This document shows, piece after piece, positions 1 through 4,581 of a DNA stretch of 6,938 bases (positions are counted from its first letter, which is position 1; every line of letters begins with the position of its first letter). The position numbers and the translations under genes are program-made. The notes beneath the pieces are model-generated. The model did not search any database, was not told the DNA's origin, and saw only the letters and a list, made by a program, of their open reading frames with translations. The DNA comes from CAYPGT01 sp964512985 (GTDB taxonomy: Bacteria > Cyanobacteriota > Vampirovibrionia > LMEP-6097): the NCBI GenBank assembly GCA_964512985.1, contig CAZELI010000057.1, positions 1 to 6,938 of the forward strand, read 5' to 3'.

Positions 1-41
1 TTTATTAATTTGTATTAATCTTGAAGATTCTTGTTGACAGG

Positions 42-78
42 GTTATTGCGAGGAGCGCGTAGCGCGACGTGGCAATCC
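42..78. repeat. GC-rich palindromic intergenic repeat
   Basis: A GC-rich island in an AT-rich spacer. Outer arms ATTGC (45-49) and GCAAT (72-76) are complementary, and inner arms CGCG (56-59) and CGCG (63-66) pair around a TAG loop, so the transcript could fold into an interrupted hairpin. The pattern ATTGCGAGG...GACGTGGCAATCC resembles dispersed palindromic repeats seen between genes in several unrelated bacterial groups; that likeness is from memory. Only one full copy is present here, so its repeated nature cannot be shown from this window. There is no T-run after it, so it is not a typical intrinsic terminator. Confidence 0.6.
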
Positions 79-164
79 ATTCCAACGCAGAAGGTAATAT
101 ATTCCATTTTGACACCTATTTCCTTAGACTTTTTGTAACTTCTAAAAGAAATTTAAGATAAGTA

Positions 165-192
165 TTGACAAACTGGGGCTACATAAGATAAT
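165..192 (+). promoter_or_regulatory. Sigma-70-type promoter for the small lipoprotein gene
   Basis: A perfect TTGACA (165-170) is followed after 16 bases by GATAAT (187-192), five of six matches to the -10 consensus. Transcription would start near 199, just before the GGAG ribosome binding site at 202-205 and the ATG at 214. The leader would be only about 15 bases long. Confidence 0.6.
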
Positions 193-213
193 ATATTGCC
201 TGGAGAATATATT

Positions 214-513
214 ATGACATTAGAAATACCTAAAACAGTTAGAAATTTTATCGCTGCGACAGTTGGAACAGCAATGTTAACTGGTGGCTGTGCTTCACCA
301 GAGACAAGACTAGACACCGTTGCTGGTCCAGGACATCAAACTGAGATGGCAATCGGTGCAATGGTTGAAGAACAAGTTAGACAAGGGAAGATAGCGCTTC
401 ATAACGGTAACGTGAAATTTGATCCTAATCAATCAGCACCTTCACCAAAAGCTAGTCCAGCTCAGCCTGCTGCTCCTCAAATAGCTGCTGATGAGCTACC
501 AACGCGACGTTAA
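214..513 (+). CDS. Small putative lipoprotein, unknown function
   Basis: A 99-residue protein that I do not recognise. The N-terminus has a basic stretch (K7, R10), a hydrophobic segment (about residues 12-23) and then LTGGC with Cys26, which suggests a lipoprotein signal peptide. The lipobox is imperfect, because the -3 residue is Thr (Leu is at -4). The mature part is short and polar, and about residues 74-92 form a Pro/Ala/Ser-rich tail that is probably disordered. The ATG at 214 is preferred over an in-frame TTG at 196, because GGAG at 202-205 is correctly spaced for 214 and the TTG would lie upstream of the predicted transcription start. It is likely monocistronic, convergent with holA, with a 4-base gap between stop codons. 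Membrane anchoring is inferred; no function can be assigned. Confidence 0.65.
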   Translation: MTLEIPKTVRNFIAATVGTAMLTGGCASPETRLDTVAGPGHQTEMAIGAMVEEQVRQGKIALHNGNVKFDPNQSAPSPKASPAQPAAPQIAADELPTRR

Positions 514-517
514 ATCT

Positions 518-1480
518 TTAACTATTCACTAAGACTCGCAACGCTCTCTCTAATGGCATCTTGCCAGTTTTAACATTGCGTTCGATGTTTAGAGTTTGGC
601 TGAGAAGTTTCTCTAACCTTGCGGTGTTCATGCGTGCACATTCTTGACGCTGGAAGTGTAAGCGTCCTGGAGAGATGCCAAGTAAGCTTGCTTGCTGGTC
701 TGCGCTGTAACGCTCTGTCTCAGAGAGTTTGAACTTGAGGTGCCTTGAGAGCATGGTTTCCATTAATGCAACTAAACCAAGATGCGCTTCTTTATTGCTT
801 ATAATCTTTTCTAGTTCAGTATTGGCTTTAGGAATATTTCCCCATGCAAGCTCATTGATGAATTTAAAACTATCGTGACGGCTCTGGCACTCTTCATTAA
901 TCAGTCCCATAGTGATAGATTTACCAAGAGTGCTTAGGCGCTTAAGTTCAGAGTAAAGCTTAGAGCTATCTTCTGTGCCTATATATTCTACGAAGTGTTC
1001 AGCCTCTACACCTCTGATTGCTGGAATATTCTTCCTATCTCCTAGTATGGTTATATGCATCTCGCTTACCCAGCTGGCTGCAGCTTTAGTATCCCAAGGA
1101 CTGAACTCCTTAAACTCTTCAAACACTATGCTTGGTAACTTAGCTTTAAGTTGTTTCACTAACTTAATAGTGCCGTTAACTTTCTCTGAATCAAATATCA
1201 CCATAACATTATCAGGAATCTGTGACAGGGTTTGAAGGATCTGTTCTACTTCACTGTCTTCGGATTTGTTCTCTAGAAACTTGAAATTCTTGATATGAAT
1301 TATTTTAGTGCTGTTACCCCAAGCAGGAGTTTGTACTAAGTTCCTTAAATCCAGCAGTGTAGGATTAGTTGCTTGATTAAAGTTAAAGCCTTCCATGCCA
1401 GGCTCCAAGTGTTTCTCTTTCAGCAGATTAAGTTTAAGCTGCCTGCGAAAGTTATCCTTGCCATGGAGAATGAAGTGCAT
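518..1480 (-). CDS. holA: DNA polymerase III delta subunit (clamp loader)
   Basis: At 320 residues this has the usual delta subunit length. Delta is the clamp-loader subunit that opens the beta sliding clamp so it can be placed on primed DNA in the cytoplasm. Family-like features are the N-terminal FILHGKDNF (residues 3-11), LVQTPAWGNSTKIIHIKNF (48-66; the family has a similar segment leading to a 'VVVKN'-like strand), NVMVIFDSEKVNGTIKLVK (91-109), a middle region with EYIGTEDSSKLYSELKRL (165-182), and the C-terminal NIERNVKTGKMPLERAL (298-314), which matches the conserved D/E-x-x-x-K-T-G end of delta. It is divergent, and the call rests on this ordered pattern. No Shine-Dalgarno is visible; TATAAT (minus strand, 1494-1489) lies 8 bases before the ATG, so initiation may be leaderless. 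The first 28 coding bases are duplicated at 2065-2092 beyond the DUF pair. Confidence 0.88.
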   Translation of the reverse strand: MHFILHGKDNFRRQLKLNLLKEKHLEPGMEGFNFNQATNPTLLDLRNLVQTPAWGNSTKIIHIKNFKFLENKSEDSEVEQILQTLSQIPDNVMVIFDSEKVNGTIKLVKQLKAKLPSIVFEEFKEFSPWDTKAAASWVSEMHITILGDRKNIPAIRGVEAEHFVEYIGTEDSSKLYSELKRLSTLGKSITMGLINEECQSRHDSFKFINELAWGNIPKANTELEKIISNKEAHLGLVALMETMLSRHLKFKLSETERYSADQQASLLGISPGRLHFQRQECARMNTARLEKLLSQTLNIERNVKTGKMPLERALRVLVNS

Positions 1481-1482
1481 TA
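1453..1482 (-). repeat. Direct repeat copy A (functional holA start)
   Basis: A 30-base sequence covering the first nine codons of holA, one base of the tenth and two bases upstream. It is identical to 2065-2094 in the same orientation. Looser similarity continues upstream, where both copies have TAATTATA shortly after the repeat (ending at 1494 here and 2105 in copy B), so the duplicated block may be about 41 bases with its noncoding end diverged. Confidence 0.95.
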
Positions 1483-1502
1483 GGGTTAATTATAAACAGC
1501 TA

Positions 1503-1763
1503 TTATTCTAGCGGGGCAATTTTATGAGGTTGTTGGTATCTTATTAGCAAGTCCCAATCTTCCAGTAGTTCTTTTTGATGTATAGAAGCCCATTCTATAA
1601 TTAGTCCAAGGGTTCTGGCTGGTACTTTACCTGATAGAAGCGATAGATCTTTGATATTTATAGTTACCTCATATTCACCGTATTTTGCATGAAAATGCGG
1701 TGGATTGTGATCATCCACGTACATGTAAATATAAATGCCATAGAAAAAACTTATGAGTGGCAT
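1503..1763 (-). CDS. DUF4160 domain protein
   Basis: At 86 residues this is one full-length DUF4160 domain. The family pattern is clear: MPLISFFYGIYIYMYVDDHNPPHFHAKYGEYE at the N-terminus (residues 1-32), including the hallmark DHNPPHFHA, then a short strand segment, a lysine/proline element (GKVPAR, about 45-50) and a C-terminal helix with LIIEWASIHQKELLEDW. The HNPPHFH histidines look suited to metal or active-site chemistry, but no biochemical role is known to me. It starts 6 bases after the DUF2442 stop, with AAGGAA (minus strand, 1778-1773) as ribosome binding site inside the end of DUF2442, so the two genes are almost surely co-transcribed. The pair is common in bacterial genomes; a toxin-antitoxin-like or regulatory role is speculation. 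Confidence 0.9.
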   Translation of the reverse strand: MPLISFFYGIYIYMYVDDHNPPHFHAKYGEYEVTINIKDLSLLSGKVPARTLGLIIEWASIHQKELLEDWDLLIRYQQPHKIAPLE

Positions 1764-1769
1764 GAATTA

Positions 1770-2048
1770 TTATTCCTTGATTCCGAATAAATCTTGAACT
1801 GTTTTACCAGTAGCTTTCATATATAGAGAATCAACACAAATATCTAAATCTTCATTCCAGGCAATTGCTCTGTTGTTGTGTACAATATGGGCTTTCTGGA
1901 AATTCTTGAAATCCTGCCACTCTAAAAAAATACCCTTACCAACCTTGTCAGAAAGATCTACTGAACCTTCCTCACCATTATCAAACTTAAGCCATAATCT
2001 GTAATCGGCTAAGGGCTTGACCTCTATGGCTTTTCTAAAACCTTCCAT
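1770..2048 (-). CDS. DUF2442 domain protein
   Basis: At 92 residues this is a single DUF2442 domain. Visible family features are VKPLADYRLWLKFDNGEEGSVDLS (about residues 10-33), GIFLEWQDFKNFQKAHIV (39-56), and the AIAWNEDLDICVDSLY block (61-76), where the family usually has W-x-x-x-x-D followed by a terminal L-Y. Some DUF2442 proteins carry an extra C-terminal helix-turn-helix domain; this one does not. The ATG at 2048 has no close Shine-Dalgarno (AGGATAGGG lies about 14 bases upstream) but has TATAAT (minus strand, 2061-2056) 7 bases before it, compatible with leaderless initiation. It is the first gene of the cassette, directly followed by DUF4160. Function unknown; DNA or protein binding to its partner is only an inference. 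Confidence 0.9.
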   Translation of the reverse strand: MEGFRKAIEVKPLADYRLWLKFDNGEEGSVDLSDKVGKGIFLEWQDFKNFQKAHIVHNNRAIAWNEDLDICVDSLYMKATGKTVQDLFGIKE

Positions 2049-2055
2049 AATATGT

Positions 2056-2061
2056 ATTATA
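2056..2061 (-). promoter_or_regulatory. Possible -10 element for DUF2442
   Basis: A perfect TATAAT on the minus strand, 7 bases upstream of the DUF2442 ATG at 2048, would put the transcription start at or next to the start codon. No convincing -35 hexamer is present at 16-18 bases. The hexamer lies outside the duplicated holA sequence, so the cassette would carry its own -10. In AT-rich DNA this can occur by chance. Confidence 0.3.
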
Positions 2062-2092
2062 CCCTATCCTTGCCATGGAGAATGAAGTGCAT
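2057..2092 (-). pseudogene. Truncated duplicate of the holA 5' end (11-codon remnant)
   Basis: Reading leftward from the ATG at 2092-2090 gives MHFILHGKDRV and then TAA at 2059-2057. The first nine residues are identical to the start of the intact delta subunit at 1480; similarity ends at the repeat boundary. The remnant stops 8 bases before the DUF2442 start, so it could act as a short leader peptide. More simply, it is the scar of the duplication. Confidence 0.75.
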
Positions 2093-2094
2093 TA
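2065..2094 (-). repeat. Direct repeat copy B (duplicated holA start)
   Basis: Identical over 30 bases to 1453-1482 and in the same orientation; the two copies start 612 bases apart. It lies directly behind the stop codon of the 2101-3021 gene. Perfect identity in a copy no longer needed to encode delta suggests a recent event, or selection on the remnant. Confidence 0.95.
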
Positions 2095-2100
2095 AAGTAA

Positions 2101-3021
2101 TTATACATTCTCATCCGCTATGTACATCTCAGCAAGTAGTTTCAATATCCTATGAGTTTCAGGGCATTCTTCACTTTTCTTCAACCAAGATATAAGTATA
2201 GGTTCTTTTCCAGTAGCTAATTTTTCTATTTGGTTTGGAGCTAGAGTCCCTATTAATATTAATAACTGAGCTAAACTTTCCTCATATTTTTTATTAGAAA
2301 TACCTAAGCTCTCTCTAGCAAAGGCTAGCTCTAGTAGTTTAATTCCATGTGAATCTTGTATAAGATAGTCTGGTAAATTTTCAACTGCAAACTCAGTCAA
2401 CAAAGCAAGCACCGAATCAGGCACTTTGTTACTGTAATCAATTTTTCCAAATTTTAAATTGTGTTTATAAGCTGGATAGAGTAAATTTTTGTAGAAGCTT
2501 TCACCGACGTCTTGCCCCTTAGTGTATTTAGGATGCAAGCAATTTTCAGCCAAACGAATTAATTTTTCTTCTGGGAGATCTAAATTACCAAACAGCCAGT
2601 TCTTCCCAGGTTCTGACTTAGCTAAAAGCTCTAACAGCTCTCTAGTTGTTGCTAGATCTTCAGGTTCCCCCTTTCTCACCCTTCCTGCAAAGCTAGTTAC
2701 CCTAGGGTTTTGTTGATTTGCGTACTTGGCTGTAAAACTACCATTGCCGGGAGGTAAAACACTTTGACGACCTGCGCCAGGCCAGTAACCTTGGCTTACA
2801 ACCTTTTCTGTAAAGCTTGTAAGAGGAGCATCAGGCAAATCTCCCTGCTTTATAAATCGAGTTACGTGCTCCCCTGAAGGTTTTGCTGAGTCTCTGTTAT
2901 CACTAGTACTAGTTTTTTGTTTCTTTCCCCTTAGAGATGCTTCTGGACCTCTTGGTGAATCTTTCCATTTTGGAAGATCAACCGATCTTGTTCTAGCGCC
3001 ATTGCTACCTAACCCAATCAT
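2101..3021 (-). CDS. Unrecognised protein with short SF-type motif repeats
   Basis: A 306-residue protein that I cannot place in a family. Residues 1-52 are polar, basic and rich in Ser, Arg, Lys and Gly, and are probably disordered. Residues 53-120 contain degenerate repeats: VTRFIKQG (53-60), LTSFTEKVVSQG (67-78), SFTAKYANQ (95-103) and VTSFAGRVRKGEP (108-120), each a Ser/Thr/Arg-Phe core followed by basic residues. From about 125 to 306 the protein is Leu-rich and probably all-helical, as in a repeat-type solenoid. There is no signal peptide or membrane segment, so it is likely cytoplasmic. The ATG at 3021 follows an in-frame TAG; no Shine-Dalgarno is seen, but TAGAAT (minus strand, 3034-3029) lies 7 bases upstream. 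It is 37 bases from the preceding lipoprotein gene and probably co-transcribed with it. The repeats might be docking motifs; this is inference. Confidence 0.75.
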   Translation of the reverse strand: MIGLGSNGARTRSVDLPKWKDSPRGPEASLRGKKQKTSTSDNRDSAKPSGEHVTRFIKQGDLPDAPLTSFTEKVVSQGYWPGAGRQSVLPPGNGSFTAKYANQQNPRVTSFAGRVRKGEPEDLATTRELLELLAKSEPGKNWLFGNLDLPEEKLIRLAENCLHPKYTKGQDVGESFYKNLLYPAYKHNLKFGKIDYSNKVPDSVLALLTEFAVENLPDYLIQDSHGIKLLELAFARESLGISNKKYEESLAQLLILIGTLAPNQIEKLATGKEPILISWLKKSEECPETHRILKLLAEMYIADENV

Positions 3022-3058
3022 ATGGAGAATTCTAGCATAAATATTAATAAAATATAAA

Positions 3059-3820
3059 CTAGTCTAAATCAACTCGCATTCTTGGGAATTTTCTTTCTGG
3101 TCCATTTCTTAATTCTGGGGCTAATCTGAGTAGATCTTCTTTGTTAAAATCTCCTTCCAAAGGTTGTGCTAATCCTTCTTTAAGTAGAGCTTTAATTTCT
3201 TCAACTAATTCACTTCTATTGGCAGGATCTGGGTCCTCTGAGCGTTTTACTAATTCATCCAGCTTGTCAAGACCTGGCTTACTAAAAGACAAGAAGAATA
3301 TTCTTTCTGCCTTGCCATCAACTCCCCCTTGTTCCAGATCCTCACTTGTAAAGCCTGTGATCTCAGAATAATCACGAGTTTGATCAATCGAGCTTAAACT
3401 ACCAGCAAGGTTTAAAGCTTCTTTCAGAAGCTCCCCTTGATCTTTAGAAATCACTTTCTTGTCCTCTAGATCTTTTATCTGTCTTTGAATTTTTTCTAGA
3501 GATCCAACAGTCTTCTTTAAATTAATATCAATATATATAGCTTTCCTGCCTTGCTTCTTAGCAGAGTCAAATTCCTCTTGACGACACTTATAAACAAACT
3601 CAACCCTTTTGGCAAGTCTAGTTTTATCAGCTTGAGAGATTTGAGCCCTAGCAATTAGTTCCTCGTCAGAGATAAAGCGAACGTTGTGCATGTCTCTTCT
3701 GGTTACTTGCGTTGATGTGGCATGATCCACAGTTCCCTGATTGTTGTTGCACCCTACCATAGGAGCCATTAAGGCTAAAGTTAAACCAGTTTTAAAACTA
3801 TTTCCTATAAACGTATTCAA
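3059..3820 (-). CDS. Putative lipoprotein, unknown function
   Basis: A 253-residue protein that I do not recognise. The N-terminus MNTFIGNSFKTGLTLALMA followed by PMVGC gives a short basic/hydrophobic signal with a lipobox-like Cys24 (Met at -3 is unusual), so it is probably lipid-anchored. The mature protein is highly charged; residues about 103-135 (LKKTVGSLEKIQRQIKDLED and onward) look like a coiled-coil or long helix, and the C-terminus is basic. The start codon is TTG: an in-frame TAA lies three codons upstream, and later ATG codons (residues 18 and 21) would delete the signal. No Shine-Dalgarno is present, and the predicted transcript would begin only about 5 bases upstream. It probably heads a leftward operon with the 2101-3021 gene, the DUF pair and holA. 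Confidence 0.75.
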   Translation of the reverse strand: MNTFIGNSFKTGLTLALMAPMVGCNNNQGTVDHATSTQVTRRDMHNVRFISDEELIARAQISQADKTRLAKRVEFVYKCRQEEFDSAKKQGRKAIYIDINLKKTVGSLEKIQRQIKDLEDKKVISKDQGELLKEALNLAGSLSSIDQTRDYSEITGFTSEDLEQGGVDGKAERIFFLSFSKPGLDKLDELVKRSEDPDPANRSELVEEIKALLKEGLAQPLEGDFNKEDLLRLAPELRNGPERKFPRMRVDLD

Positions 3821-3831
3821 TATAATTTACA

Positions 3832-3860
3832 ATAATATCAACCACTTGGTAAAAAGTCAA
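3832..3860 (-). promoter_or_regulatory. Sigma-70-type promoter for the leftward operon
   Basis: On the minus strand TTGACT (3860-3855) is followed by a 17-base spacer and TATTAT (3837-3832). Each hexamer matches consensus at five of six positions with the ideal spacing. Transcription would begin near 3825, about 5 bases before the TTG at 3820. Confidence 0.6.
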
Positions 3861-3901
3861 TACCTTAAATAAAATTTTTCAGTTAAATTGAGACGCGGCC
3901 C

Positions 3902-4348
3902 TTAATAACTCCTTAGTAACTTCGGCACACGGCTAAAACCCTTAAATTGGGTTTTCTTCATTTCTATGAAGCCAACGCTTTCTTTAGCGATGATGGTTTG
4001 TGCTTCGGCTACTGCTAGATAAGCAGTTTTACGTATGTTCTTGGTTGGATTGAGCTTCTGTAATATAGTTGGAGTGTTAATTCTGTTAGGAAAAGGGCTT
4101 GAATTATGTATCGAATTGTTTACTATTGCGTTGTTTAACTCTTGTATTTTCTGTGATTTGTTCATAAATAATTGCTCCACTTCCTCTTCCCGCTCATGTT
4201 TTAAAAATATTGATTCTGCTATATCCTGCAGACTAGGCTTAGTATTATTGCCCGAACCGCTTGTAGAAGCTTGACGTCTATATATAGTGCCAGAAATCCT
4301 GGAATTGACTAGTTCTTTGATTGATTTGCCTTTGTGTGTTGCTGTCAT
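3902..4348 (-). CDS. Unrecognised small basic protein
   Basis: A 148-residue protein with no family I can name. The N-terminal 38 residues are basic and Ser/Thr/Gly/Asn-rich (GTIYRRQASTSGSGNN, residues 20-35), probably flexible. Residues 39-80 are a charged helix-prone stretch (HEREEEVEQLFMNKSQKIQE, 51-70). A further part (about 105-122, IRKTAYLAVAEAQTIIAK) looks helical, and the end is strongly basic (KKTQFKGFSRVPKLLRSY). There is no signal peptide or membrane segment. The start at 4348 is supported by AAGGGAG (minus strand, 4366-4360) 11 bases upstream. It faces away from rplB, and an 81-base gap with its own promoter separates it from the next leftward gene. The basic ends would suit nucleic-acid or ribosome contact, but that is inference only. 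Confidence 0.65.
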   Translation of the reverse strand: MTATHKGKSIKELVNSRISGTIYRRQASTSGSGNNTKPSLQDIAESIFLKHEREEEVEQLFMNKSQKIQELNNAIVNNSIHNSSPFPNRINTPTILQKLNPTKNIRKTAYLAVAEAQTIIAKESVGFIEMKKTQFKGFSRVPKLLRSY

Positions 4349-4373
4349 TTACTTATCCGCTCCCTTGCTTGAG

Positions 4374-4402
4374 TTTATTGAACTGTATTGGGGTTAATGC
4401 AA
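4374..4402 (-). promoter_or_regulatory. Weak promoter candidate for the 3902-4348 gene
   Basis: On the minus strand TTGCAT (4402-4397) and AATAAA (4379-4374) are separated by 17 bases, each matching consensus at four of six positions. The position is suitable, about 25 bases before the start codon, but the match is poor and overlaps the GGTTA repeats. Confidence 0.25.
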
Positions 4403-4420
4403 GGTTAAGGGTTAGGTTAA
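4392..4420. repeat. Cluster of GGTTA(A/G) direct repeats
   Basis: Four copies of GGTTA followed by A or G occur in 29 bases, at 4392-4397, 4403-4408, 4410-4415 and 4415-4420 (the last two share one base). They lie between the divergent 3902-4348 gene and the rplB promoter, so they could be binding half-sites for a regulator of either side. Spacing is irregular and no known operator is recognised. Confidence 0.4.
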
Positions 4421-4483
4421 ATGGCGAACTTTAATCTTTTTTTCAGTAAATACTAGCAATATACATTATCTGCTTTGCTATTA

Positions 4484-4513
4484 TTGACAGTCGCGTCTAT
4501 TAAGCAGGGTAAT
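4484..4513 (+). promoter_or_regulatory. Promoter candidate for the rplB operon
   Basis: A perfect TTGACA (4484-4489) is followed after 18 bases by GGTAAT (4508-4513), four of six matches to the -10. Transcription would begin near 4520, giving a leader of about 60 bases before rplB. A six-base inverted repeat, CTGCTT (4470-4475) and AAGCAG (4502-4507), flanks the -35 and may be coincidental. Confidence 0.5.
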
Positions 4514-4534
4514 GCCTTGCTCGGATGCAATCTA

Positions 4535-4556
4535 AGCTACCTTATATTAGGTCGCT
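4535..4556 (+). other. Imperfect hairpin in the rplB leader
   Basis: AGC (4535-4537) and ACCT (4539-4542) can pair with AGGT (4549-4552) and GCT (4554-4556), with one mismatch and a TATATT loop. It sits 12 bases before the Shine-Dalgarno. Ribosomal-protein leaders are often autoregulatory, but this stem is weak and no known leader family is recognised. Confidence 0.25.
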
Positions 4557-4581
4557 GAAAACCCAAGCAAAGGATAAAACA

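Larger units (their letters stand above)
1483..2094 (-). mobile_element. Putative inserted DUF2442-DUF4160 cassette with duplicated holA start
   Basis: This segment holds two complete small genes plus one copy of the 30-bp direct repeat. Deleting it would leave a single repeat and restore a compact arrangement in which the 2101-3021 gene stops 8 bases before the holA ATG. That geometry is what an insertion that recreates the 5' end of its target gene would leave. No transposase, integrase or terminal inverted repeat is visible, and 30 bp is longer than usual transposon target duplications, so the mechanism is open: a non-autonomous integrated cassette, a tandem duplication followed by replacement, or illegitimate recombination. 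Insertion is inferred; the repeats are observed. Confidence 0.55.

Noticed and set aside
34..39. TTGACA at 34-39 and again at 109-114 as promoters
   Set aside because: Neither has a reasonable -10 at 16-18 bases, unlike 165-192.
196..213. TTG start for the small lipoprotein gene
   Set aside because: The ATG at 214 has a well-spaced GGAG, whereas the TTG lies before the predicted transcription start.
975..1235. Open frame on the strand opposite holA (86 residues)
   Set aside because: It lies wholly inside the holA reading frame on the other strand, with no recognisable domain or ribosome binding site.
2522..2716. Open frame opposite the 2101-3021 gene (64 residues)
   Set aside because: Antisense shadow of a longer frame, with no supporting signals.
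3021..3038. Mini-ORF MLEFSI overlapping the ATG of the 2101-3021 gene by ATGA
   Set aside because: Six codons with no ribosome binding site; TAGAAT 7 bases before the gene's ATG gives a simpler explanation. The ATGGAGAAT shared with the 30-bp repeat (3022-3030) is only 9 bases and probably chance.
3141..3371. Open frame opposite the lipoprotein gene (76 residues)
   Set aside because: Ser-rich antisense shadow with no start signals.
3870..3901. AT-rich stem downstream of the 3902-4348 gene as a terminator
   Set aside because: Only a five-base A/T stem without a GC-rich arm, so not convincing.
4035..4274. Open frame opposite the 3902-4348 gene (79 residues)
   Set aside because: Antisense frame with apparent hydrophobic, Cys-rich character; the opposite frame has a proper Shine-Dalgarno and is longer.
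4525..4581. In-frame extension of rplB starting at ATG 4525
   Set aside because: It would add 19 residues unlike L2 N-termini and start nearly at the predicted transcription start, while the ATG at 4582 has a good Shine-Dalgarno and matches the family start.
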